Positions 11,120 through 23,389 of a stretch of 64,000 bases of DNA are shown piece after piece. The notes under the pieces were generated by a model that worked only from the letters and a program-made list of their open reading frames with translations, had not been told where the DNA came from and made no database searches. Every line of letters starts with the position of its first letter. Position 1 is the stretch's first letter. The stretch lies in the NCBI GenBank assembly GCA_035079385.1, contig JAVHKY010000071.1:560001-624000 (forward strand), read 5' to 3'. The position numbers and the translations under genes were made by a program. This DNA comes from Aspidiotus rigidus (lineage: Eukaryota > Arthropoda > Insecta > Hemiptera > Diaspididae).

Positions 11120-13620
11120 TACTCGCGAGTTTCAAAATCGGGGTCTGGCGAGAGAAAAGACATGGAACATGTCAAAAAAGATTTAATGACGAAACAAACT
11201 ACTTGACAATTAATGCTTGCATATGAGTCGTACGAGGGGGGGGGAGCAAAAACAGCGAGATATCGCTTCGTTATAGCTTCACTTCCATCTCCGAGAAGGA
11301 TTAAAGGCATCCACTCTAGGTTCACTTCATGTAAAGTGCAAAAAATGAACTCAACAATCAAACTTCTCACGCAGAAGCCATTTTCGATTTCTACGCCGAC
11401 GCTTTGGTTCGGGTGAGCGTAAATTGTCGTCATCAGGAGATGAACTTTCACTGTCATCGCGAAAACTTTCTACATACAGGATGGCGCAAAAGTCACTTAC
11501 CAATTTGCACATGTTGAAAAAGTATGTCCACGTGTTGCAAATGACGATTTCATTCTAATACTATGGGTGGCGCAGAAGTCACTTATCAATCTCGCGTTGC
11601 GCCAGAAGTCACTTACCAATCACACAAAGTACGCATGCGCGTCTTTGACAAATGTTTTAAGTAGGCGATTCGGTTTGCGCCACTCTATAGGTTACATCCA
11701 TACCAATCACACAATTAATGAGAAACACCAAAATGTAACAGGCAGTAAAACAATGATACTTCGATCAGAGAGTCGTATTAGAATACGTGTGCACACATTC
11801 ATAAACCTTTGCATATTGAATGAAGACGTGCATACAAGATGCAGCCAGACGATTCATCCACACTTATCAATAACTCTGTTCTTTCTCGTTGCAATCAATG
11901 AGTTTCCGTTGCAAACAATAAGTTTCTCGTTGATACCTATCTCGTGCGTGAATCATCTCGCGATGTCCTTTTTTCAAGTATCTCTCTCCTTTTGATAAGT
12001 GTATGATGAGTATGTCACCTAGAGCGGAAGGGAAGATTGTAGTCAGTGACTGATTGTAGTTCAGATTTTTACTTCGTGATTAATTATTTAGGTCTTCAGT
12101 TCGCCATTTGAGTGGCAGTATGTATGTAAACTGCCGGAGCCATTACAAACGCATTTGAGAATTAAAATCGTATTAGGAGGTTCCAAACTCTCATTAGTTT
12201 GCGGTCAGAAGTTTAAAACTGTATTCTTTTGGTGCTTTAAGACATTATTATATTATCTTCTTGGTCGTTCGTTTTTTTTCTTCCCCGGAAGCACGAACCT
12301 CTTATACCCTGTTCCAGGGTGTCTTGTTTATTTAGATGATGTATGATACTATGTTAATTACGCGTAGCCTATCTTGTTTTTGTGTTGTTTCTCTTATCCT
12401 TGATTGCGTGTTTGTATCAGCGTATTAATAAATTTGATTCAAATTATAAATTTATTTTCGTTCTCTGGGAACAGTTACCTAGTTTATTTATATGATTGTT
12501 ATTGATTAATTAGCCGCTGCTGATTAATTAGTTACGACAAAGAGAAGGGATGGAACAATAAAAATAGTAGCGTCTTTATTATCCCTCGTTTGAAAAGATC
12601 GCAAATTGAAAAGATCGATGTAACAATAAATTTGATATGTTCAAATTGCAAGTTTATTTAATTCTAATGATTATATTAGATGACTACAAATGGAACCAAA
12701 CCTCTTAATTGCGATGGAAAAGAATGAGAGTAATGAAATATGAATTCTTGAAATTGGTGGAAACAATGTGAATGGTGAAGCGGTAGGTATGTAGAGCAAA
12801 ATCTAAAATGAATGATTGCGTTGAGTATCCTGATCATAAAATCAGTATCTAATCACAATGATTCTAGTCTCCAATCTGAGTTTGTAGTTCTATTTGATAG
12901 AACGGGAGTACCTGAGTAGAAAGTATATGAGGTACCTATGAACAGTTTGGATGAATAATCGAAATTTCATTATTTCAACTTGCAGTATAAGGTACCTACA
13001 TTTAGTTTCTAGTACCGGTTCTTACGACTGATGTTAGAAGCCAAATATCATCTTAAATCAATATTTTGCAATGTATGCAAGGACGTATTGGAATCGATGT
13101 GAATCTTGTTATTAGCGAAAAGGAGGAGCTTACCAGAAATACTTCTATGACTTGGTTTGATACACTGTATACGTGCTAATAAGACAGATACCTATACAGA
13201 TAGATAGACAAAAGCTGAACGTAATTCACAAAACTTCTTCTATCAATTAGGTACCTAGTTGTTGGGCGTTCGTTTCTTTCACGAAATGAGTTTGTACTCA
13301 AGTGGAGGTTGGTTAGTGTATTCAATAAAATATGATTACCTAAATGTGAACTGAGGAGCACAAACTTTCCCGCGGACACACGGGAAACTGAAATGAATAC
13401 TTAATTGCGCGAATAAAAACATAGGGAACAGAAGAAGGACTAAAAAGTTGATCATGAATCGCTAATGCGGTACCCAGCTTCGTGATCCGCGATTCAATTT
13501 TGAATTTCAATTTATACCTACTTAGTTCTAAACACTTTGAAGTTGACTAGAAAGGTAGTATGATAATTACATTGTTGGGTTTTGAGTAGACAAATGAAGT
13601 TTGTGATAGTGGGGTGCTTG
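11120..13620. other. Intergenic; one short triplicated motif
   Basis: GGCGCARAAGTCACTTA occurs three times at 11482-11500, 11569-11586 and 11598-11615, always reading toward a CCAAT-like end. The rest is AT-rich DNA without a supported gene. The frames at 11017-11457 (minus), 11567-11995 and 12155-12346 lack recognisable content. Confidence 0.45.
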
Positions 13621-13859
13621 TTTCTTTCTTTCTTTCTTTCTTTCTTGGAGTAAGTAAGTTGAGACGCTCGCGTCACGGCCTGTCCACGACGCAGTAAAGT
13701 GTGGGTATTTTTATGCGATATTGCGTTTTGATTGTCTCATTCTGTCGTTTCATCCGCGAGTTTATGTAACCGAGATGGGGTAACACGTCGGTTTACTGCC
13801 ATACTCGGAGTAAGAGGCGAGTATAAGAATGATGCCGCGGGACTTTTTGTACTTCTTGG

Positions 13860-13985
13860 AATTGCAAATAATTATTTTAAATTGTTGGACTTGGAATTAT
13901 TCTCCAATTGTTGGACTTTGAAATATTTTCAACTGTGGATTTGGAAGTATTTTCAAATTGTGGAACTTCAAAATATTAACAACTA
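13860..13985. repeat. Short array related to the 62-bp minisatellite
   Basis: Four short units with the core TTGGACTTGGAATTATT / TGTGGATTTGGAAGTATTTTC lie here, at a reduced period of about 30 bp. Confidence 0.6.
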
Positions 13986-14261
13986 GATTTTTCGAGGATA
14001 AGAAGTTATTAAGATATCTGAGATGGAAATTAACTGAAAAGCGAAAAGCGGTGACATTTTTTGGAAGTGAAAAGCAAAGCAAATGTTGGAAAAGCAAAAA
14101 GTATAAACTATATAGCAGAAAAATTTCAATTTTGCGCTTTTTAGTGAAACAAACAACGATCAGAAAAATTTATTGGATTTTTGACGAGTCTCTCTTGTTT
14201 CTTCTTCTTCTTCTTCTTCTTTCGTCTCAGTGAAGACGCTGACGTCACAGTCAAGTGTGCT

Positions 14262-14936
14262 GTACCTAAAATACCAAAAAAATTTTCCAAGTTTAAAAAT
14301 ATTCTTGTACCTCGTCGTTTTCTGGAGTTAAATACCTCAAAACATATTTCAAGTCCAGTATTTATCTCGGACTCTGTTGTTTTTTTGAGTAAATCATCCA
14401 GGAAAATATTATCAGTCCAATGTTATTCCGGTACTTTGTGTTTTTTTCAAGTGAATTACCTTCAAAAATATTCGAAGTTCAATAATATTCTCGGACTTGG
14501 TCGTTTTTTCAAGTAGGATATCTCAAAGAATTTTTGATTTTCGAACTCCAAACATATTTTGGTACGTCGGTCGTTTCTTAGGGTAAAATATTTTGAAAAA
14601 AATTTTCGAGTCACTTCATCTTTTTTCAAGTAAAACATTTTGGAAAATATGTGACCTGCGATGAGAAAAGGATGCTCATTGCCCACTGACAGGAACACCA
14701 TTTCTCTCTGATTAGATGACCAATTAGAGAGAAATGGTATTCCTGCGCCAATGGGCTATGAGCATCCTTTTCTCAACGCAGATCACATATTCGAAGTCCA
14801 TACAGACCCAAGGACCCACAGTCCAAAGTATGAATACAAGACGCAATACCGCGCAACGCGAGCGTGCGCACGCAAGAACTTCAAAGACTCGTGGAATCAA
14901 CTTCCCTCCCAATGTGGCGTGAAATACCGACTCGTG
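14262..14936. mobile_element. Second foldback-family locus
   Basis: 14262-14640 is the 62-bp minisatellite in the orientation seen at 3950-4245. It is followed at 14641-14790 by a near-perfect palindrome (arms around GAGAAAAGGATGCTCAT and ATGAGCATCCTTTTCTC, centre near 14715). 14795-14936 is the reverse complement of 3175-3330 (shared words CATACAGACCCAAGGACCCA and CTCCCAATGTGGCGTGAAAT). The two loci are thus rearranged members of one family. No transposase is visible. Confidence 0.6.
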
Positions 14937-16300
14937 AGTTTACATTGTGCTTACTGAGCTTGAGCGTTCCAGTTCTCTGTATAATAATATGCAGTTCTCT
15001 GGAAATGACACGCGAAAATTTCTATTACTTTTTGAAGTGAAACAGCTGCAGCAGGCAGGTCTGTTTTTAGTAGGTACAAATTGAACAAAATCACTGTCGT
15101 TTGTTCGCAAATATGTCGTCACGGGGAATCGGTCAATTGCGGACAGACTCGCGCTTTGGACTAGCTGAAATTTGCTGTTGTAGAAGAAATCCACCATCAA
15201 TCTGGTTGGTAGGTGGTTTCATATATTATCCACCACAGTTAGTAGTGTTATTGATTAGTAGCCAGTAATATCTGTATACGTAGGTACCTATTATGTAAGG
15301 AGGCATGTTAAAGAGATAAAATAAGCATAGTACACAGTACTTTCTCATCTTTAACAGGTGCCACAATGACGGGCTCGCTGACGCTGAGAGATACCTCGAT
15401 GATGGACTCGTGCTTTGTACTTGCCTTCAGCGCCGTTGGAAACGGATCTTCATTTTTAAGAGCTCATAATGTTCAAACTTTCAATAGACATCATAATTAT
15501 ATTCCCAGTTCCCACAGTAAACACACACACACACATACAAACGTGTTCTACTTTATACTCATAAGACGGACGCTGCGCTGTTAAGCAAAACCTGACCAAG
15601 GCGACATTTGTTGACAAATTAGTATCGTTGGGAAGAGCGTGAGAAATAACATCGTTGACGGAGTAAGGGTACCCGTTTGAAAAATGTATATCTACGTTGT
15701 AAAAGTATTATCACCCCATAGTCGATATATGTCTCCACTAACTTCCAGGCACTCGGGTATTGGGTGAACTTACAATGAAATATTCTTGATATCCGTAGGT
15801 ACCAGATTTAATCGCTTGGTCAGCTTTTGCTCAACAACGTCTGTATTACTATGTGTTCGCTGATGCTAGTGGGGGTATGCATTACGATACAAAAAATTTT
15901 GATGCGTCATCATTAGGAAATGTTGAATGATTTTGAACAAATAAAGGAAATGGATCATTTGGCCATGGATGAAGAATGGAAATAAAAAGACAGAAGAAAA
16001 GAGAGCGTCAGAAAGAAGGAATGAAGAAAATGAATGGAGTGAATCGTCGAATACGACGCGTGGTGAGCGAATTTCTAGTTTAAATATAGCCAAAGTGTAT
16101 GAACGCTTTCAAAACTTGGCACTCATCTTCACGCTTATATTTTCACGCAACAAAGACAATTTCAGTACAATATGATTTGCACTAACGTGATGATCTGCTG
16201 CCGCAGCGGTTAAATTTCGTCAATTTTACTTGTTATTGTAGTGTACCTACACACATTTGAGAAGCGTAGTACGAGGAGGTACTTACTTTGTGCCCTTTTG
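14937..16300. other. Intergenic, upstream of the coiled-coil gene
   Basis: No gene is recognised. A short CA run lies at 15520-15540. The promoter of the gene at 16458 is expected toward the right end, but I see no unambiguous TATA or initiator. Confidence 0.45.
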
Positions 16301-16457
16301 TTTAGGTACAAACTTACTGCGTTTCAATAGAAAGTGTAAAAAAAATTACGACGAATAAGTTTGTGCGTCGAATTAAGTATTATTTTAGGAAAGGAAACGA
16401 GGGAAAGAAAAGAAAAGAGAAGAAACAACGTGATTTCAAAATTAATTTCTTGCGATA

Positions 16458-19400
16458 ATGGGCAGTGTTGTATGGAGCAGCCCGGAGCAAATAACTTCCG
16501 ATCAGAGCACACATCAAATCGTCGTCGATGAAAATATCGATATATCTCGGTCTTCGTTGATATCCAATAGTTCCCTGGTGAGTTTTTTTTTTTTTTTTTT
16601 ATTTTATTTTTATTTTTGAATTTTTGAATTTTTGATTTTGTTATCATTTCTCCCATTCACCCGATGATACACAAAATTTTTCCGCTACATATTAACAAAA
16701 TGCCCTATCCGTCGAAAAATGATTGTTAACGAACTTACACGCCGCACCAAACAAAAAAACAGATTTGTTACTTAGGAGGAAAATTTCTAATTACCTACAC
16801 AGATAATAGATTATATTTGGTAATAAGTTTGCGCGTATAACTCGGAATCCGCAACTCTCCTGCCTTTGACACAGCTTTTTTCAACACCAAACCTGTACTG
16901 ATATTATCATTACGGCACCTGTAGGCTACTCGTGTATTGAGAGAAATAGTATACGTATTACTTATCAGGATGGGAAAGCGAGCGTTTACGTTTCGAGTGC
17001 GACCATTTACAAAACGAGCTGAAGGCGAGGGAAGTAAACGCACGAGAAACTCGCTGACCATCCTGATAAATAGTGAGCTATTTTTTTAAACAGGTACTCG
17101 GAAAATTGTGATTGATAAGAAAACTAAACAGTAATGATTTCGTTACCGTTCAGTTTTTTCATTACCTTTCAGTTTTTTAACATCGATCAACTAATTAGTA
17201 ATTGAGGTTCTTCCAACTTAATAAATGTTTGTTTAGAGTTGATGACTTTCCTAGTACCTGTTTAAAAAAATCTCTTACGTTGCAGCGTGGTCAGCAAGCT
17301 TCCGTACTCGTGCGTAAGTCCTTGCTTCCCCTCGCTGCAACGTAAATAACTATTATTGGATAGTTGCACAAAAAGTATTCTCGGATTGGAGCAGGTAAAC
17401 AAAGTAAATCAGCCCGCAGCCAAAGAGGCAAAGTTCATTACTTCACAGTTTTCTCATTAGTCATTACTGTTCATTTTTTTCATTTCGCTTCAGTTTTACA
17501 GTGCATCACTATTCAAAACAAAAAACGCTCACTTTCTCGTTCAAAAAGAGGAACAAAATGACAGTTCATACATTTTCGCATATATGCACCTATATATTAA
17601 TCATGATTAAATTTATGAAGAAAGTCGCAACGTGATGTCATTAAGTTTTCATCTTTATCCAACATTTCTGTTTCCTATATTATATGTAGGCCTACGTTAT
17701 TTCTTATTTTCTTCATGTCCTAATTGTCGTATTCATTGCCCTATATTATGTACTTAAACGTAGAGCGGCACAGAAGATTTGAGTCACGACCGAGCTTATA
17801 AACATACCAAAGAAATGGACGAGTTCAACAATTTTTTGGAGCAAAAACGTGCAAAGAGGGCGGAGGTGATATCAAGAATTACAAACGAGATGAACGATTT
17901 GCGTCAGAATAAAGAAGATTTAGAGAAGGAGAGGACGCTGCGGATTGGTATGGAAAAGCAAGTTGCCGCTCTGAAAGAAGTATCCGTAGTGAGTAACGAA
18001 ATGTTACAACTACGTGAAATTCAAGTGAGTAAAAAGGACGGCCTTGCCTATATTATATTCAAATTTCAACTCATTTTTGTTTTTCTCTCTGCAGTACCCT
18101 GTAGGTACCTACCAAGTATGCAACTGCTTCATGATTTTTGTCTTTTTACAAAATAATGATGCTCATTATTGTGTTTATTGTGTTTGTCTTTTTATTGTGA
18201 CATCTATTCGGATTATTATTTCTAAATCAACTTACAATAACTTTTGTCAACTTTTACAATCATCATTGCATTCAGTTTTGCTGCATGTAGTCATCCCCGT
18301 TTTAGGTATATACCTAGTTTCAAACTTTATTTCTACTGTATTTTTTTGTCCATTGCTATGCCTACAGGTGAATGAACTGAAGAAACGTTTGCAGAATATG
18401 GAAACAGCTGCTGAAGAAACTTTGACCACCCTACGTAGTCAATATGAAATTCAAATTGAGAATATTAAAAGACTTAGACAACTCTATGAAGAACGAGGTG
18501 AAGCAACGGCGCGTGGCCACCAAAAACAACTTGAAAAAGAGAGGGCCAAATACGAGCTGTTAGAAATGAAAATGGATGAGCACTTGAAAGACATCGCAGT
18601 CACAAATACGCTGAAAGAACAAATTGAGAGATTAGAGAAACAGTTGGAAGAGCAAATATATCAAGTTGATACACTAAAAAGCGAACGCGCATCTCTGTAT
18701 GCTGAAACAAATAATCTCTCGTCTCAGTTGTCAATCATTAACAATATGTTCTCCAACTTATTGACTGGAGAAATAGATTTTGATTCAATCACACAACTTT
18801 TGCAAGATAATCACAATTTGATTGCTGATTTGATTGCTAATGAAGATATCAATGATACAGTTGCGTTGCTGGTCAATCTGGCTGGACAATCATATAACCT
18901 CTCATCTGCCAATACTAGTTCACTGTTGGCAGGGGATACAAAGGCGGAAATTGCATCCAATTTACCAAAAGTATGGCGTATGTTAGTAGAGTTATTAAGT
19001 AATTACAAAAACTCCACTCAGGTACAAGGCACGTCAAATGAATGTTACAAAAATGTGGTAACACCCAGTGGTGGATCTCGCACGGTAATAAGCGTCAGTC
19101 AAACGTTTTTACGACTTAAAGACTTGATTCTTGAAAAAAATTCTTTGGTTAAAGAAGTGGGCCGATTGAAAACATTGAACGGCCACTTAGAAAACAGATT
19201 GGATCTACAGGAGAAACGGCTGGGTGTTGTGACATCTGAACTGCGGAAAACTTGGGGAGTGGTCAGTAAATTAAAAGTACAACACAGACAACTTCATACT
19301 CACGAGAAAGTGTTGCGCTATGAGCTGCAACACAAAAGACAAATGCTTTCTGATCTGAAACACGAGTTAAAATATTGCCGGGAAACTTGGGATAAAGCTA

Positions 19401-20149
19401 GGGAGAAGAACAGAGAGACTGAGCACGATTGGGAACTATTAAGGAAAGAGTTTGCGCTGAGAAAATCAAGAGATGCTAGCAATTCAGGTGAAAGTGGATA
19501 CGAAGATGATGAGAGCTCGCAATCTCCAGATATCTCAGCTAGCGAGCTAGAAGACGATGATATTTTACCACTCTCGGAAAAGCATCAACTACCTGAGCTG
19601 AATCTTGATTTTGAAGATGCTGCTTCTGATGCAACTGTAATTGAATTGATAGATATGCTGGACTTGGAAGAGGATGAAGCTTTATTGGATCGGGATCAGG
19701 ATACCAGTACTCATACTACAGGCGCTCATACAGATCAGACTAGGACCTTTGAGAATATTCCTGTAGCTAGCGGATCTTACGAGAATGTAAAAGAATTTAG
19801 CACGGTAACAAACGTCAACCCTTTGTCTGAGGAGGTACTCGCGGCAAGAGCAGCGCGACTGAAACGTCTAGAACAACAATGCCAGTCATTATTGAATCAA
19901 ATGAGTATAACGTCGCTACGGAGCGATACTCTTTCTACAAGACTAGAGGAATTACATGCGCAGTACAGTTCTGAAGAAAGTCAGCGTTTCTCAACAAGGC
20001 CAAATGCAGAAATATTATTGTCTCCTGCACCAATACCTCGTACCGTTTCTGAACAAGATCAAGTTGATGAGAATGGACAAAATGAGAAGAATGAGAATAT
20101 TGAAACAGCACATGCTACTGAAGACGCTTCAGGGGACAGTTGTGGATAA
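16458..20149 (+). CDS. Three-exon coiled-coil protein, ~720 residues, unrecognised
   Basis: Proposed model: exon 1 16458-16577 (ATGG context, 40 codons, donor CTG|GTGAGT), exon 2 17764-18024 (acceptor TAG|AGC, 87 codons, donor CAA|GTGAGT), exon 3 18368-20149 (acceptor ACAG|GTG, 593 codons and TAA). All junctions are phase 0, which supports the model. Heptad-like, charged helices cover residues ~50-250. A more hydrophobic helical region follows at ~260-325, then a second coiled coil at ~355-490. An acidic Ser-rich segment (SGESGYEDDESSQSPD, ~497) and a short C-terminal coil near 613-640 (LAARAARLKRLEQQ) complete it. There is no signal peptide or membrane segment. Long coiled coils with acidic linkers suit Golgi, centrosomal or vesicle-tethering scaffolds, but I recognise no family. 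Intronic sequence 18044-18367 is open in exon 3's frame but precedes a good acceptor. The acceptor at 17764 has a weak pyrimidine tract and is the least certain point. Confidence 0.75.
16962..17069. repeat. Inverted repeat in intron 1
   Basis: TTATCAGGATGG at 16962 pairs with CCATCCTGATAA ending at 17069. The interior arms (AGCGAGCGTTT, AAACTCGCT) pair imperfectly. It is a candidate MITE or hairpin of 108 bp. Confidence 0.65.
17081..17270. repeat. Inverted repeat in intron 1
   Basis: TTTTTTTAAACAGGTACT at 17081-17098 is matched by its reverse complement at 17253-17270. Terminal repeats of 18 bp around a ~150-bp interior suggest a MITE. Confidence 0.65.
17275..17345. repeat. Small palindrome in intron 1
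   Basis: TTACGTTGCAGCG at 17275 pairs with CGCTGCAACGTAA ending at 17345, with a further internal pairing AGCAAG/CTTGCT. It directly follows the preceding inverted repeat. Confidence 0.65.
18025..18367 (+). other. Intron 2 of the coiled-coil gene
   Basis: A GTGAGT...CTACAG intron of 343 bp. Its pyrimidine-rich 3' part (TTTTTTTGTCCATTGC then CTACAG) supports the acceptor. The sequence between 18044 and 18367 is open but reads as a hydrophobic, Phe/Cys-rich peptide unlike the flanking coiled coil. Confidence 0.75.
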
Positions 20150-20179
20150 AAGTTTTGCATGGGTAGGTAAATCATTCAC

Positions 20180-20185
20180 AATAAA
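20180..20185 (+). promoter_or_regulatory. Candidate polyadenylation signal
   Basis: AATAAA lies 31 bp past the stop codon of the coiled-coil gene. It is the first canonical signal downstream, although it would give a very short 3' UTR; later sites are possible. Confidence 0.4.
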
Positions 20186-20228
20186 TGCCAAAAGTGTTTC
20201 ATTGTATTTACTTTTACTTGATAAATAC

Positions 20229-20427
20229 AGTGGCGCCGACTTCGGAAAATTATTGGGGGGCAACATTAAAAACCAAATAACAAGTTGGGACAAAAAAGTT
20301 TATTTTTTAGTAATTCAATTCACGAATTGATAAAATTCATTTTTCTTGGGTCAAATATTGGGGGGGGGGGGAGAGAAATTATTGGGGGGTAAAAAAAGTC
20401 ATGCTCCCCCAAAGTCGGCACCTATTG
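20229..20427. mobile_element. Short MITE with hAT-like ends
   Basis: The left end CAGTGGCGCCGACTT and the right end AAGTCGGCACCTATTG are imperfect inverted repeats. CAGTGGCG-type termini are typical of hAT elements. The interior holds G-rich runs (GGGGGG) and no gene. An 8-bp target duplication is not obvious. Confidence 0.45.
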
Positions 20428-20429
20428 AT

Positions 20430-21580
20430 ATATGATTTATTTTATCGCTGCTAATTTCTCCCGTGTTAATTTGATTTTAAATCAACGACTTTTCCCTTCA
20501 ATTAAATGATAGACTTATTTGCACATTACTAAACTTCGAAATGAAACGATTAAAATACAATAATTCTTGGTAACCCTTAGACTCCCGGCATGTCTACAAC
20601 TGTAAAAAGTAATTTGATCCTATTTCTGATTTATATTTTTGTTTCTAGGTACCATTCTCTTTAGATGATGAAGGTATTTATTTTCTAGATTTTCAAAAAA
20701 GTTACTTCGATTACTTTTAACGTGAAAACGATTTTAATTTTATTTCTCCGTCGGCACTTTTTTTTTGTATCTCCTTTATGTTTGTCTCGTTGCTCTTTTT
20801 TACCTGGTTGATTAAATTTTTGAAATAAATTTTCATATCATTTGCTAATATTATTATAGGTAGGTCGAAAAATTACAATTGTACAGTCTCTACAAGTTCC
20901 AATTCATTTCAAGTACAGTATTATTTTCGGATGGCGTTATTTGTAGGTACAGCACCCATAGATGAAAATATCGTTCAGCAAAGAGTAAGCCTATTAGTAC
21001 TCTGCGTACTTTAGCGACTGAAACGTAATGTTTAGTTGAAATAAGTCTAACTCTTACCTTCAAGCGTTGCAGTCGGGGCAGTAATCGAGCTCACTTAAAG
21101 ACTTCGCGTGGATTCGCAGCATGTAGCAATCAGTGAAAGTCACTCCGGTCTCATCTCTGTGAATGTGGCTCTCGACTAAATAACATTTGAAATAGCCAGG
21201 GAAATAGATGTTTTTCAAATTGCCAACTTTCCTTTGGTTATTAATTTGGAGGAAAAAATAACAATGGCTCCACTCGACAGACTTGCAAATTGTTAATTTT
21301 CAAGTAGTATTAGATTCCCAAAAAAAGTGAATAAGTGTACTGAAAAAGTCAAAAATTCTCAATCTTTGAGTTCAGTCTCATTAAAATTGATCTAGCAGTA
21401 TATAGGCGAGTTTCAGGCAATTGAAAATTAAAAGTCATAGGGAACAACGCGTGGTGATGAACCACACTTCATCCTGTGTCAGGCTTCAGTGAGCGTTTGC
21501 AACAACCTAGTATTGTGGTCTTTGGACCCTCTCATTCACAATGTGAAACTTCCATCTGAAGGTGAAATATGACGATCTAA
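20430..21580. other. Intergenic, nothing recognised
   Basis: AT-rich sequence downstream of the coiled-coil gene with no supported gene, RNA or repeat. Confidence 0.5.
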
Positions 21581-21584
21581 TCTC

Positions 21585-21650
21585 ATCATAGTGGTTACCG
21601 CACTCATCATGAAAACGAGAGGTCGCGGGTTCAATTCCCGCTCGGGCCAG
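21585..21650 (+). repeat. tRNA-like Pol III head (SINE or tRNA pseudogene)
   Basis: TAGTGGTTACCGC resembles an A box, and GGTTCAATTCCCGC is a canonical B box inside a perfect T stem and loop (GCGGG TTCAATT CCCGC). An anticodon-like stem (CTCAT/ACGAG) has one mismatch. The 5' sequence does not pair with the 3' acceptor strand (TCGGGCC), so this is not an intact tRNA. A tRNA-derived SINE head or tRNA pseudogene fits best. Confidence 0.5.
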
Positions 21651-21794
21651 AAGACTTCTTCGTCATAATTCCTCTTCTATTCTTATCTATATTGATTCTT
21701 GTGAACGTCAGCACTTACCATCTTCCCTCAATCTTAACGAGATTGATATAAATCATTGAATTTTTTGATATAATGGAAAAATACTTCACAGTAG

Positions 21795-21951
21795 TCAAAG
21801 AGTAAACAGAAAGAAACCAGCAAAAGCCGCAGAAAATTATACGATTCGCGAGTACTTTTGGTTTAACAACCGTTCTCAAACCAAGATGAAACTCGCGACT
21901 CGTACAATTTTCTGCGGCTTTTACAGCTTTCCTTCAGTTTACTCTTTGAGT
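21795..21951. repeat. Long imperfect hairpin
   Basis: Arms of ~60 bp (AGTCAAAGAGTAAAC... and ...GTTTACTCTTTGAGTGC) share AAAGCCGCAGAAAATT / AATTTTCTGCGGCTTTT and an ACTCGCGA core. They surround a ~36-bp loop. It is probably a small palindromic MITE. Confidence 0.7.
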
Positions 21952-22565
21952 GCAATTTTGAAGTGTTTTTCCATGATGTCTAGCGGTAATTTAATGCACC
22001 GAATTGATTCGATTTTTTGATATACATATTTATTCAAAATTTCGGCGGGGGAGGGAGGGGAGTTAGAATTGAAACGTTGATGAAATGCGGAGGTAATAAT
22101 CGAACTTGGAAAGCAACACACGTAAAGACGACGTTTGGAAAGCCACTCATGACCAATACATATTTTTCAAATTCGTGACTTACCCTGAAAATTTTTCACC
22201 AATGAAAAAGGAGTTCTCCATTGTTTGCATCAGCTAGGTAAGCATATTTTAACCATTGTAACGTGAATCGTGAGCGTCTCAACCGTGGGGCGTCTTGCTT
22301 GAAAGAGGAAATAGGTATTTGTAAAGAAGAAGAAGAAGAAGAAGAAAAGTGATTGTAATGCGGTCGGCTAGTAAAAACGCGCACTGCTCCTTGCTCCTAA
22401 AGAAAGGAAAAAAAAAGGTACGGACTTTTTATCTTTGAGCTCAACTAGGTACATAATGTAGCAATAAACATATTATACATGACTATGTTTCAGGTCCACC
22501 TACAATACATTTAAGAGGACTCTAATACTGTACATCAATTCGACCCATTTATTTTAAGGAATACT

Positions 22566-23040
22566 CAAAAACACTCACGCAGAAGCGTGAGTAGCACACG
22601 AGTTTTCTTCTGACACATTGAAAAAGTGATTAAGAGACTGGTCTGTATCTGAAATAACAATAATTCAGGTTTAATTTTTATCGATGAATTATCTCCTCAT
22701 CTTTCGAATAAAATATCTTTAAATTCACAATTTGTGACCCACTGGGAGAGAAGGGTACTTAGCATCATTTCATCTTTTTTTTTTTTTTTTTTTTTACATA
22801 TTTTTGTAGTAAAACATCTGCTCATTCACGTCGTACTATCCGAAAATTCGAGAAAAACATGATAAAAAGATGCTAAGTAGCGGGTCACATTTTTTTTTAT
22901 CTTGCACGAAGTTTCGCTCAAGTCACTGTTTTTGTCGAGTGGAAAAACGAACTGAAAGAGATACCAGAGGTAAATACGAAAAAAAAAAACACTCACGCGG
23001 TCGCGTGATTAGTGCACGACTTTTCTTCTCACAATCAAGT
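22566..23040. repeat. Repeated CTCACGC hairpin motif and inverted repeat
   Basis: AAACACTCACGC...GCGTGA...TTTTCTTCT occurs at 22568-22615 and again at 22988-23030, each with a small hairpin. Between them TTTGTGACCCACTGG...TTAGCATC (22732-22771) is inverted at 22867-22892 (GATGCTAAGTAGCGGGTCAC) around a T run. No gene is seen. Confidence 0.55.
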
Positions 23041-23389
23041 AAATTAAATAACAATGACCTGTCAATCATGTCAAATATTTGTAGAATGAACAATAAAACT
23101 CAGTTTATAAATTCTATCACCATGACGCCACATCAATTGATAACAGAGTAAAAATACCTATAATCCAATAAGGAAACCTGAATTTTGTTATAATTTAGGC
23201 TAGGAGTCATCTAAAACCTACAAAACGTCTCCAGAAAAACCACTCCCCTTCCGCCTGCCCAAACTGCTACGAAACAATAACAGTTGTTCTTGCGTTCTTC
23301 GCAAATTGATATTTCGATTACTTCGAATATGATTAACCGTAACCTACAGAATCGTATCAACTCAATTGGAAACGCGCTGAGGAATTACT

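Larger units (their letters stand above)
16578..17763 (+). other. Intron 1 of the coiled-coil gene
   Basis: This GTGAGT...TAG intron of about 1.2 kb contains three inverted repeats, annotated separately, that resemble small MITEs. No coding content is seen. Confidence 0.65.

Noticed and set aside
11567..11995. 142-residue plus-strand frame
   Set aside because: It starts in the triplicated GGCGCA motif and has no domain, splice support or neighbour to justify it.
18044..18367. N-terminal 108 codons of the long open frame as coding
   Set aside because: They are flanked by a good donor at 18025 and acceptor at 18367, encode hydrophobic sequence unlike the protein, and removing them keeps phase 0 with exon 2.
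21585..21660. Functional tRNA gene
   Set aside because: The 5' acceptor strand does not pair with the 3' strand and the anticodon loop lacks the expected T at position 33.
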